Origin: an uncultured Prevotella sp.
Lineage (GTDB): Bacteria; Bacteroidota; Bacteroidia; Bacteroidales; Bacteroidaceae
Assembly (NCBI GenBank): GCA_934202525.1
Contig: CAKPYB010000072.1
Coordinates: 1 to 8,816, forward strand
Reading direction: 5' to 3'
DNA: 8,816 bases
The stretch's first letter is position 1. The number at the start of each line of letters is the position of its first letter. Below, piece after piece: positions 1 to 8,405 of this stretch. Below the pieces are notes generated by a model. The model searched no databases. It was not told where the DNA came from and saw only the letters and a program-made list of their open reading frames with translations. The translations under genes were made by a program, and so were the position numbers.

Positions 1-28
1 AATGCGGGAGAGTAGGTAGCCGCCTCCT
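1..28 (+). rRNA. rrf: 5S rRNA, 3' end only (partial)
   Basis: The first bases contain GGGAGAGTAGGTAGCCGCC, which matches the conserved end of bacterial 5S rRNA (the GGGAGAGTAGG segment of loop E/helix IV and the closing 3' strand). Only about the last 28 bases lie in the window, so the exact 3' end is approximate. An intrinsic terminator follows at once, as expected at the end of an rRNA operon read rightward. The rest of the operon would lie upstream of the window. Confidence 0.82.
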
Positions 29-40
29 TTCAATTTCAGA

Positions 41-71
41 AGCCTCGATTACGAAAGTAGTCGGGGCTTTT
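41..71 (+). terminator. Intrinsic terminator of the rRNA operon
   Basis: An 11-bp stem (41-51 with 58-68) closes a 6-base CGAAAG loop and runs into a short T tract (68-71). The two non-Watson-Crick positions are G-U pairs only if the rightward strand is the RNA, which supports termination of rightward 5S transcription. Confidence 0.85.
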
Positions 72-87
72 CTGTTTAATAACACTG

Positions 88-156
88 GCTATTTAGTATA
101 ATTACCCTTGCTATATAATATAATAACCCCTCGCTATTTACCATAATAACGAGGGG
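88..156. repeat. Three imperfect 22-24 bp tandem repeat units
   Basis: Units at 88-109, 110-132 and 133-156 all start GCTAT and share the pattern GCTATWTAnnATAATWAC before diverging in their last 4-6 bases. They fill most of the space between the rRNA terminator and the leftward small gene. The third unit overlaps the hairpin at 127-156. Three units with no unique spacers are not a CRISPR array. Function unknown; slippage duplication is the simplest origin. Confidence 0.55.
127..156 (-). terminator. Probable terminator of the leftward hypothetical gene
   Basis: Read on the minus strand this is a 12-bp stem (seven GC-rich pairs CCCCTCG/CGAGGGG plus five AT-rich pairs) with a 6-base loop, 28 bases past the stop of the gene at 185-604. 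One inner pair is G-U on the minus-strand RNA but would be a C-A mismatch on the plus strand, so the structure favours leftward transcripts. The following bases are T/A-rich (TTATTATATTATAT) rather than a pure T tract, which lowers certainty. Confidence 0.6.
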
Positions 157-184
157 CATTTCTGCGATATTCTGAGTGCTTTGT

Positions 185-604
185 CTACTGCTTGGTGAAT
201 TTCAGTTTTTTAGGAATCTTCACCCATTTCCGGTTTCGGGCAATTTTCAGGTTACTTCCTTCTTTCTGCTGCAACTCGTAACTACCATCGGGCAAAGCTA
301 TGAGGTCGGCAGTAAGATCTTCGCTCCCGTAATCATTGATAATGGATAGATGAGCGGTCTTTCCTTCTATGTCAGCATCTGTAATCAGCCATTTGCGACT
401 ATCACGTCTGTCACCGAAATATCCGGGCATTTCACCGAACAGTTCCTGTCCTGGAACCTTGAGGTTCTTATGGTAGAAGTCTATATTCATATAGACATCA
501 TACTCTTTGTTTGTAATCTTCCCCTTGAATAGGGTGCTGTCTGTTTGTGCCATACTAGATATACTAATTAGGCATAATAATGTTGCTAAAATCTTTCTTT
601 TCAT
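185..604 (-). CDS. Hypothetical secreted/periplasmic protein, 139 aa
   Basis: I do not recognise this family. The protein begins with a clear Sec signal peptide: a basic start (MKRK), a hydrophobic core (ILATLLCLISISS) and a likely signal peptidase I site after M-A-Q near residue 20. I see no lipobox Cys at the cleavage point. The mature part of about 119 residues is hydrophilic with alternating short strands, has no transmembrane segment, and ends in a lysine-rich tail (KKLKFTKQ). A longer frame opens with TTG at 616, but the ATG at 604 is preferred: it starts directly at the signal peptide, is preceded by AAAAAAGAG, and sits about 23 bases from a -7 box at 627-634. It stands alone, divergent from glycogen synthase and with its own terminator-like hairpin. 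A small export or envelope protein is all that can be inferred. Confidence 0.72.
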   Translation of the reverse strand: MKRKILATLLCLISISSMAQTDSTLFKGKITNKEYDVYMNIDFYHKNLKVPGQELFGEMPGYFGDRRDSRKWLITDADIEGKTAHLSIINDYGSEDLTADLIALPDGSYELQQKEGSNLKIARNRKWVKIPKKLKFTKQ

Positions 605-626
605 CTCTTTTTTCAATTAACTGCGA

Positions 627-634
627 CAAAGTTA
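627..634 (-). promoter_or_regulatory. Putative -7 box for the hypothetical secreted protein
   Basis: On the minus strand this reads TAACTTTG, a full match to the Bacteroidetes -7 consensus TAnnTTTG, 22 bases upstream of the ATG at 604. No good TTTG is seen at the expected -33 distance, so the call rests on the -7 box and position alone. Confidence 0.5.
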
Positions 635-685
635 TTCATTTAAATCAAGAAAACTGCATTTTTTTTAGGATTTTAATAAGATTAA

Positions 686-717
686 TTCGTTTTTTTGCAA
701 ATATTTATCTATCTTTG
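686..717 (+). promoter_or_regulatory. Putative promoter of glycogen synthase
   Basis: TATCTTTG at 710-717 matches the Bacteroidetes -7 box TAnnTTTG. A weak -33 candidate, TTCG at 686-689, sits 20 bases upstream. Transcription would start near 722-726, leaving a leader of under 20 bases before the ATG at 740. Confidence 0.62.
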
Positions 718-739
718 CGGTGTTTATTGATAATTATAT

Positions 740-2401
740 ATGGAAAAGAAAAGATTATTTCCAGATTACATATTTGAGTCTAGTTGGGAAGTGTGTAATA
801 AAGTTGGTGGTATCTACACCGTTCTTTCAACTCGAGCTAAGACTCTTACGGAAAGGTTAAAGGATCAACTAATCTTCATTGGTCCTGATTGCTGGGGAGA
901 CAAGGTGAATCCTTATTTCTCTCAAGATGATACGCTTTATGCGGCGTGGAAAACAGAAGCTCTGAAAGAGGGCTTAAAGGTTAAAGTAGGTAGATGGAAT
1001 ATACCGGGAGAGCCAGTAGCTGTTTTGGTAGATTTCAATCCTTACTATGCTGTTAAAGACCAGATCTATGGACAACTATGGCAGGACTATCAGGTTGATA
1101 GTCTTCATGCTTATGGTGACTATGACGAAGCATCGATGTTCTCTTATGCTGCCGCTCTGGTAGTAGAGAGTTTCTACAAACATGTCGTTGGAAAAGGCAA
1201 GAAAGTTATCTATCATGGAAATGAATGGATGACAGGGCTTGGTGTGCTCTATGTGAACAAGCATCTTCCTGAGGTGGCTACTGTGTTCACCACGCATGCT
1301 ACAAGTATCGGTCGTAGTATTGCCGGTAATAATAAGCCTCTTTACGATTATCTTTTTGCCTATAATGGTGATCAGATGGCGCAGGAACTCAATATGCAAA
1401 GCAAGCATTCTATAGAAAAGCAGACTGCTAAGTATGTTGATTGTTTCACAACAGTGAGTGATATTACTGCCAACGAGTGCAAGGAATTGCTCGATAAACC
1501 AGTAGATTTCGTTTTGCCTAACGGATTTGACAATAGTTTTGTACCTAAAGCAAGTACCTTTACAAAGAAACGTAAGGAGGCAAGAAAGCGTTTGCTCGAT
1601 GTAGCCAATGCTTTGATGGGTACAGATTTGGATGATGATACGCTCATCGTTTCTACCAGCGGACGCTACGAGTTCCGCAACAAGGGTATCGATGTCTATA
1701 TTGAGGCTATGAACCGCTTGCTTCGTGACAACAATTTGAAGAAGAATGTATTGGCATTCATTGACGTACCTGGTTGGGTAGGAGATCCACGTCAGGATCT
1801 GTTGGATCGTCTGAATAGCGGTAAGAAGTTTGACACGCCATTGGAGGTTCCGGAGATTACCCATTGGTTGCATAATATGAGTCATGATAATGTATTGGGT
1901 ATGCTGAAGTACTTCAACATGCATAATAATAAGGAAGACAAGGTGAAACTGATATTCTTACCTTGCTACTTGACAGGCGATGATGGCATTATCAACAAGA
2001 GCTACTATGATGTAGTGTTGGGTAATGACCTCTGTATCTATCCTTCTTATTATGAACCATGGGGATATACTCCATTGGAGGCTGTTGCGTTCAAGGTGCC
2101 TTGTATCACCACCGATTTGGCTGGTTTCGGTCTTTGGGCTAACTCAGAGAAGGGAAGTTACAGTGAGATAGAGGATGGTGTGAAGGTTATCAAGCGTACC
2201 GACTATAATTATTCTGAGGTAGCTGATGCTATCAAGGATACCGTAGCTAAGTACTCGGGATTCACCAAGACACAGGTGAACAAGTGTCGTAAAAATGCTG
2301 AGATTCTTTCAGAAAAAGCATTGTGGAAACACTTTATCGAGTATTACTATGATGCTTATGACCTTGCCCTGCGCAAGGCTGAAGTTCGTATGAAGAAATA
2401 A
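740..2401 (+). CDS. Glycogen synthase, eukaryote-like GT3 family
   Basis: This 553-aa protein is a retaining glucosyltransferase that extends alpha-1,4-glucan chains from a nucleotide sugar, acting in the cytosol. Family GT3 (the fungal/animal glycogen synthase type, not GT5 GlgA) is shown by the N-terminal nucleotide-sugar loop in ESSWEVCNKVGGIYTVL (KVGG at 21-24), HGNEW (159-163), H186 in TTHATSIGRS, GRYEFRNKG (308-316, with the Arg and Lys expected to contact the nucleotide diphosphate), and YPSYYEPWGYTPLEA, where E439 and E447 form the E-x7-E catalytic signature. Fungal and animal enzymes are about 700 aa; this one ends soon after the last helix of the second Rossmann domain and lacks the phosphorylated tails. 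The sugar donor (UDP- or ADP-glucose) cannot be read from sequence. The ATG at 740 follows a -7 box closely. The phosphorylase gene follows 103 bases downstream on the same strand. Confidence 0.93.
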   Translation: MEKKRLFPDYIFESSWEVCNKVGGIYTVLSTRAKTLTERLKDQLIFIGPDCWGDKVNPYFSQDDTLYAAWKTEALKEGLKVKVGRWNIPGEPVAVLVDFNPYYAVKDQIYGQLWQDYQVDSLHAYGDYDEASMFSYAAALVVESFYKHVVGKGKKVIYHGNEWMTGLGVLYVNKHLPEVATVFTTHATSIGRSIAGNNKPLYDYLFAYNGDQMAQELNMQSKHSIEKQTAKYVDCFTTVSDITANECKELLDKPVDFVLPNGFDNSFVPKASTFTKKRKEARKRLLDVANALMGTDLDDDTLIVSTSGRYEFRNKGIDVYIEAMNRLLRDNNLKKNVLAFIDVPGWVGDPRQDLLDRLNSGKKFDTPLEVPEITHWLHNMSHDNVLGMLKYFNMHNNKEDKVKLIFLPCYLTGDDGIINKSYYDVVLGNDLCIYPSYYEPWGYTPLEAVAFKVPCITTDLAGFGLWANSEKGSYSEIEDGVKVIKRTDYNYSEVADAIKDTVAKYSGFTKTQVNKCRKNAEILSEKALWKHFIEYYYDAYDLALRKAEVRMKK

Positions 2402-2415
2402 TAATCTCTCTCTTG

Positions 2416-2429
2416 ATGGCGTAAGCCAT
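2416..2429 (+). other. Small hairpin after the glycogen synthase stop
   Basis: ATGGC and GCCAT pair around a GTAA loop, a 5-bp stem 14 bases after the TAA. It is followed by A-rich, not T-rich, sequence, so it is not a convincing intrinsic terminator. It may stabilise the 3' end of the synthase message or be chance. Confidence 0.3.
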
Positions 2430-2439
2430 AAAACAAATA

Positions 2440-2468
2440 TTTGGATTCTGCAAGAATCACTATGTTTG
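2440..2468 (+). promoter_or_regulatory. Putative promoter of the glucan phosphorylase gene
   Basis: TTTG at 2440-2443 and TATGTTTG at 2461-2468 match the Bacteroidetes -33 and -7 elements, with a 17-base spacer, slightly short of the usual 19 or so. The predicted start is near 2473-2476, giving a leader of about 30 bases before the ATG at 2505. This suggests the phosphorylase can be expressed independently of the synthase upstream. Confidence 0.62.
2444..2458. promoter_or_regulatory. Candidate operator: 6-3-6 palindrome in the promoter spacer
   Basis: GATTCT-GCA-AGAATC is a perfect 6-bp inverted repeat with a 3-base centre lying exactly between the -33 and -7 elements of the phosphorylase promoter. 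A protein bound there would block or reshape RNA polymerase contact. It could equally form a small RNA hairpin in read-through transcripts from the synthase. The regulator is unknown. Confidence 0.4.
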
Positions 2469-2498
2469 CAAGATAGAAAATATACATCTTAAAAATAA

Positions 2499-5063
<2,565 letters not shown>

Positions 5064-5097
5064 TATAATAGCGACATTGTCACATTATAAATATATG

Positions 5098-5133
5098 AAT
5101 CCTGTATCTCTTTTGGGGATACAGGATTTTTTT
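5098..5133 (+). terminator. Intrinsic terminator after glgP
   Basis: A 13-bp stem (5098-5110 with 5116-5128, one G-U pair) closes a 5-base loop, with seven consecutive T from 5127 to 5133. It begins 35 bases after the phosphorylase stop. Confidence 0.92.
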
Positions 5134-5167
5134 GTTTGAAATCGAACAATGAACAGTGTTATTGTAG

Positions 5168-5195
5168 TTGTGAAAAGTGAATTGTGAAAAGTGAA
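5168..5195. repeat. 14-bp direct repeat, two perfect tandem copies
   Basis: TTGTGAAAAGTGAA occurs twice without a gap (5168-5181 and 5182-5195). It lies between the converging terminators of glgP and prs, outside any gene. A looser version of the GAAnnGTGAA pattern precedes it near 5145-5160. It looks like replication slippage in non-functional spacer; no function is apparent. Confidence 0.6.
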
Positions 5196-5228
5196 TGTAG
5201 ATTAGAAACTGGGGAAGAATGGAATCAT

Positions 5229-5266
5229 AAAAAAGGAGTCTTCCTTTTTAAAAAGAAAGACTCCTT
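5229..5266 (-). terminator. Intrinsic terminator of prs
   Basis: On the minus strand, arms 5250-5266 and 5233-5249 are complementary over 17 positions (one G-U pair on the minus-strand RNA; the central T5/A5 part supplies the loop). They are followed by a run of six T (plus-strand A at 5229-5234). It starts 24 bases beyond the prs stop. The plus-strand side has no T tract, so it is leftward only. Confidence 0.92.
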
Positions 5267-5290
5267 GTAAACTTGTATGATGATATTTCC

Positions 5291-6229
5291 TTATACCAGA
5301 TACTGGGAAGAGATACTCTCGTTATCCTCAACACGGCGAATGGTTTCTGCAAACATATCTGCAATAGAAATCTGCTTAACCTTTGCGCAACGCTTGGTGT
5401 AAGGGATGGAATCAGTGAATACTATCTCCTCAAGAGCTGAATCCTGAACACGCTCAGATGCAGGACCACTCATCACGCAGTGAGATGCACATGCACGAAC
5501 AGTCTTTGCACCAGCCTGCTTCATGATGTCGGCAGCCTTCGTGATAGTACCGGCTGTATCGACCATATCATCAATGATGACAACATTCTTGTCTTTTACA
5601 TCACCGATAATCTGCATGCTTGCTACTACATTGGCGCGAGCACGGGTCTTGTTGCAGAGCACGAGAGGGCAGCCGAAGTACTTAGCATAAGTGTTGGCAC
5701 GCTTAGAACCACCAACGTCTGGAGAAGCAATGACCATATCCTTGAGGCGTAAGCTCTGCAGGTATGGCAAAATAACGCCAGATGCATAGAGGTGATCTAC
5801 AGGAACATCAAAGAAGCCCTGAATCTGGTCGGCATGGAGATCCATCGTGATGAGACGGTCGATACCGGCAACGCTGAGCAGGTCGGCAACCAACTTAGCG
5901 CCGATGCTGACACGTGGCTTGTCCTTACGATCCTGACGGGCCCATCCGAAGTAAGGTACAACAGCAATAATATGGCGGGCAGAAGCACGCTTTGCTGCGT
6001 CAATCATCAGGAGCAACTCCATCAAGTTGTCTGAATTAGGGAATGTGCTCTGTACGAGGAATACATCGCGTCCGCGGATAGACTCCTCGAAAGATACGCC
6101 AAATTCACCATCAGAGAACTTGGTTACAACCAAATTACCCAGTGGGCAACCTAAACTAGCGCAGATTTTTTCTGCAAGGTATCTCGAGTTAGTACCAGAG
6201 AATACCAAAAAAGAGTTTTTGTCACTCAT
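5291..6229 (-). CDS. prs: Ribose-phosphate pyrophosphokinase (PRPP synthetase)
   Basis: The enzyme transfers pyrophosphate from ATP to ribose-5-phosphate to make PRPP, the precursor of purines, pyrimidines, NAD, histidine and tryptophan; it is cytosolic. The 312-aa length is normal for class I Prs. Visible motifs are TKFSDGE (36-42), the ATP-contacting RQDRK (98-102), DLHADQIQGFF (130-140, with His132 of the metal/ATP site), K194 and R196 in CNKTRARAN (flexible-loop catalytic residues), and the PRPP/ribose-phosphate loop DDMVDTAGT (220-228). It starts at ATG 6229 without a clear Shine-Dalgarno. The ThiE-like gene lies 81 bases upstream on the same strand. I find no TAnnTTTG box or terminator in that gap, so co-transcription is likely. 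A strong hairpin terminator follows. No domain is missing. Confidence 0.96.
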   Translation of the reverse strand: MSDKNSFLVFSGTNSRYLAEKICASLGCPLGNLVVTKFSDGEFGVSFEESIRGRDVFLVQSTFPNSDNLMELLLMIDAAKRASARHIIAVVPYFGWARQDRKDKPRVSIGAKLVADLLSVAGIDRLITMDLHADQIQGFFDVPVDHLYASGVILPYLQSLRLKDMVIASPDVGGSKRANTYAKYFGCPLVLCNKTRARANVVASMQIIGDVKDKNVVIIDDMVDTAGTITKAADIMKQAGAKTVRACASHCVMSGPASERVQDSALEEIVFTDSIPYTKRCAKVKQISIADMFAETIRRVEDNESISSQYLV

Positions 6230-6310
6230 TTCTATTAGTGTTTATGTGTATTAATAGTTATTTTTTATCTATATTCGTGTAGGGGGATGAATCTTTTTCG
6301 GGAAACGTGA

Positions 6311-6919
6311 TTAGCTGATAGCCTTTCTCAATTTCTCGAAGTGAAGAATCAGCTCTTTGAAATCGCGCTCGTTGTGAATATCGAAACGGTTCCAGAGATC
6401 TCCACAGATTACTGCACCTCCAAATCCGAGTTCCTTGGCAATCTTGAGATTTTCCAGACTCATGCCTCCCAAGGCGTATACCTTCTTGTCAATGAGTCCT
6501 GCCTTGGCTGCATTCTCAAGCTGCTGCAGATTGAAGGAAGACTTTTCATCTTTAAACTCAATACAGTCGAAGATGTTTTTCAGAAACACATAGTTTGATT
6601 TCTTCTTCATCTCTTTCAGCATCGAGAGATCTGTGCAGGTGCGACTGAACTTGCCTTTGTATCCATCCGGTACCGGTGCTAGCGGATCGTCTATATGGAT
6701 TCCTGCTAAATCATACTCCTGTTTGAGGTAATAATGATCATGAACAGTAATCTTGCGAAGATAGTCTTCAGGCAGTAACGTGAGCAGTCGCTCAGCATAC
6801 ATTGGTGACGAACCTGGCTTGAAAAGATGCAGGTTGTCCATGCCCTCGTCGAACAGCGAGGATAGTATTTTATCTTCTTCCACAAAGAATGTGGACTTGG
6901 TCATTATCGCTAATTTCAT
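6311..6919 (-). CDS. Thiamine phosphate synthase/TenI-like protein, divergent
   Basis: The 202-aa product looks like a ThiE/TenI-type TIM barrel: an N-terminal strand MKLAIMT, a histidine-bearing strand KITVHDHYYL, GIHIDDP (the place of the ThiE GxHLGQxD segment), SRTCTDLSML (the GxSxH region), YVFLKNIFD, KVYALGGM (the IGGI phosphate-binding turn) and GFGGAVICGDLW near the end. True ThiE joins the hydroxymethylpyrimidine diphosphate and thiazole phosphate halves of thiamine. Here the Mg-diphosphate aspartate motif and the TxTK loop are not recognisable (NIFDCIEFKDEKSSF lies there), so activity is doubtful. Start: a frame opens with TTG at 6925, but ATG at 6919 is preferred because the conserved MKLxxMT strand starts there and a promoter box lies at 6942-6949. 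No other thiamine gene is in the window; prs follows downstream. Alternatives are a TenI-like isomerase/thiaminase-related protein or a regulator. Confidence 0.72.
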   Translation of the reverse strand: MKLAIMTKSTFFVEEDKILSSLFDEGMDNLHLFKPGSSPMYAERLLTLLPEDYLRKITVHDHYYLKQEYDLAGIHIDDPLAPVPDGYKGKFSRTCTDLSMLKEMKKKSNYVFLKNIFDCIEFKDEKSSFNLQQLENAAKAGLIDKKVYALGGMSLENLKIAKELGFGGAVICGDLWNRFDIHNERDFKELILHFEKLRKAIS

Positions 6920-6941
6920 CGTCAAAATGATTTTTATGATG

Positions 6942-6973
6942 CAAAAGTATTAAAAAAAACGCAAACTAGCAAT
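6942..6973 (-). promoter_or_regulatory. Putative promoter of the ThiE-like/prs unit
   Basis: On the minus strand TACTTTTG (6942-6949) matches TAnnTTTG, and ATTG (6970-6973) lies 20 bases upstream as the -33 element. The -7 box is 22 bases from the ATG at 6919. It faces, and overlaps the upstream region of, the nspC promoter. Confidence 0.66.
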
Positions 6974-6992
6974 TATATTCGGGATAAAAAGC

Positions 6993-7000
6993 TATCTTTG
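6993..7000 (+). promoter_or_regulatory. Putative -7 box of nspC
   Basis: TATCTTTG matches the -7 consensus. It is 27 bases upstream of the ATG at 7028, predicting a leader of about 20 bases. The -33 element would fall at about 6970-6973, where no TTTG is seen on this strand. That position coincides with the -33 element of the opposing promoter. Confidence 0.6.
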
Positions 7001-7027
7001 CACCATAAAATTAATATTTATCAAGTT

Positions 7028-8203
7028 ATGCAAGTAAATTTAGCGAATTTTAATGAGATTCATCGACCAATTTACGTTTTAGAGGAAGAACGTTTGCGAC
7101 ACAATCTGTCGCTCATCAGGAGTGTGGCTGAGCGTGCCGATATGGAAATTATTCTAGCTTTTAAGGCTTATGCTCTTTGGAAGACATTTCCGATTTTCAG
7201 AGAGTATATTTCTTCGACCACGGCCAGCTCTCTTAGCGAGGCAAAACTGGCGTATCATGAATTTGGCAGTAAGGCGCATACTTTTTCTCCGGCTTATACC
7301 GATTATGAGATTGATGAGATAGCTCAATGCTCAAGTCATCTTACTTTCAACTCGCTTACGCAATATGAGCGATATCATGAACGGGCTCGTAGGGCAAATT
7401 CTGACATCAGACTGGGATTGAGAGTAAATCCGGAATATTCTGAAGTCGGAACATTGCTGTATAATCCGTGTGCACCTGGAACCCGGTTCGGTGTATCGGC
7501 AGATAAATTGCCTCAAACTTTGCCTTCAGATATAGAAGGATTCCATTGTCATTGTCACTGTGAGAGTGGGGCGGATGTCTTTGAACGTACGTTAGCTCAT
7601 ATCGAAGAGAAATTCTCTCCTTGGTTTCCGCAGCTGAAATGGATCAATTTCGGTGGAGGTCATCTGATGACCAGGAAGGATTATGATGTGGAACACCTTA
7701 TTAATATAATAAAGGGATTTCATCAGCGTTATCCTCATCTTAAAATTATCATGGAACCTGGTAGTGCCTTTGGGTGGCAGACCGGGCCGCTTGTAACTCA
7801 AGTAGTAGATGTGGTTGAAGATAAAGGTATCAGGACAGCTATCATAAATGCCAGTTTTACCTGTCATATGCCCGACTGTCTGGAGATGCCGTATATGCCA
7901 GCTGTCAGAAATGCAGAAACCCTGGAGGTTGATGATCCGACGAAGGCTCCTGAGGGCGCACATATATATAGAATAGGTGGCAACAGTTGTCTGAGTGGAG
8001 ATTTTATGGGCTTCTGGAAATTTGACCATGAATTGCAAATAGGCGAGAATGTAATTTTCGAAGATATGCTGCATTACACTACGGTAAAGACAAATACCTT
8101 TAATGGAATCACTCATCCATCAATAGGAATCGTACATTTAGATGGAAAATTGGAAATTCTAAGAGATTTCAGCTACGAAGATTATCGCAGTAGGATGGAT
8201 TAG
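7028..8203 (+). CDS. nspC: Carboxynorspermidine/carboxyspermidine decarboxylase
   Basis: This 391-aa PLP enzyme of the alanine-racemase fold (group IV decarboxylase relative) removes CO2 from carboxynorspermidine or carboxyspermidine to give norspermidine or spermidine. It is the last step of the aspartate-semialdehyde route that does not need S-adenosylmethionine decarboxylase. Evidence: K46 in LAFKAYALW (PLP lysine), a His-rich strand FHCHCHCES, FGGGH (208-212) and EPG (243-245) binding PLP phosphate, HMPDCLEMPY (from 280), GGNSCLSGD with catalytic-type C321, and FEDMLHYTTVKTNTFNG near the end. A frame extends to TTG at 6998, but that codon lies in the -7 box, so ATG 7028 is chosen. The usual partner, carboxyspermidine dehydrogenase, is not in the window. 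Codon use is less biased than in glgP, suggesting lower expression. Spermidine is the likelier product in this phylum. Confidence 0.93.
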   Translation: MQVNLANFNEIHRPIYVLEEERLRHNLSLIRSVAERADMEIILAFKAYALWKTFPIFREYISSTTASSLSEAKLAYHEFGSKAHTFSPAYTDYEIDEIAQCSSHLTFNSLTQYERYHERARRANSDIRLGLRVNPEYSEVGTLLYNPCAPGTRFGVSADKLPQTLPSDIEGFHCHCHCESGADVFERTLAHIEEKFSPWFPQLKWINFGGGHLMTRKDYDVEHLINIIKGFHQRYPHLKIIMEPGSAFGWQTGPLVTQVVDVVEDKGIRTAIINASFTCHMPDCLEMPYMPAVRNAETLEVDDPTKAPEGAHIYRIGGNSCLSGDFMGFWKFDHELQIGENVIFEDMLHYTTVKTNTFNGITHPSIGIVHLDGKLEILRDFSYEDYRSRMD

Positions 8204-8219
8204 TATAATTTCTATTTTC

Positions 8220-8252
8220 CCGATTTTTCTGCCGGATGGGTTTAAAAATCGG
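8220..8252. repeat. Inverted repeat downstream of nspC
   Basis: CCGATTTTT (8220-8228) and AAAAATCGG (8244-8252) form a perfect 9-bp inverted repeat with a 15-base loop. There is no T tract on either side. It sits just before the true nspC terminator and could stabilise the message 3' end or bind a protein; a second terminator is less likely. Confidence 0.4.
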
Positions 8253-8265
8253 CAAAATAAGGCTT

Positions 8266-8313
8266 AAAATGTGTGTTTTGCTCACTAAAAAGGGCAAAAT
8301 GCACATTTTTTTT
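8266..8313 (+). terminator. Intrinsic terminator of nspC
   Basis: A 16-bp stem (8266-8281 with 8294-8309; two G-U pairs on the plus-strand RNA) closes a 12-base loop, with eight consecutive T at 8306-8313. It separates nspC from the tRNA cluster. The G-U pairs would be mismatches on the other strand, supporting rightward use. Confidence 0.87.
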
Positions 8314-8332
8314 CAAAAAAATCGAAGAAAAG

Positions 8333-8363
8333 TTTGGTAATTCAGAAAAAAGTAGTACCTTTG
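8333..8363 (+). promoter_or_regulatory. Promoter of the tRNA cluster
   Basis: TTTG (8333-8336), a 19-base spacer, and TACCTTTG (8356-8363) are an exact match to the Bacteroidetes consensus TTTG-N19-TAnnTTTG. The predicted start near 8370 leaves about 35 bases of leader before the first tRNA. This is the best promoter in the window, fitting a strongly expressed stable-RNA operon. Confidence 0.85.
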
Positions 8364-8405
8364 CACTCGCATTCAGAGGAACGCTCCTAAGTAATAGGAA
8401 AAACT

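Noticed and set aside
88..156. A possible small CRISPR array
   Set aside because: Only three imperfect units, directly abutting with no unique spacers, and no cas genes in the window.
1076..1924. A 282-codon open frame on the minus strand inside glycogen synthase
   Set aside because: It is antisense to a gene with clear conserved motifs, its translation is Ile/Thr/His-rich with no recognisable domain, and it has no promoter box or partner gene. It is a by-product of codon bias on the coding strand.
6998..7027. A longer nspC beginning at TTG 6998
   Set aside because: The TTG is part of the TATCTTTG promoter box, so it would not be in the transcript; the conserved protein begins at ATG 7028.
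7592..8116. A 174-codon minus-strand open frame inside nspC
   Set aside because: It is fully antisense to conserved NspC motifs, with no family resemblance and no upstream promoter.
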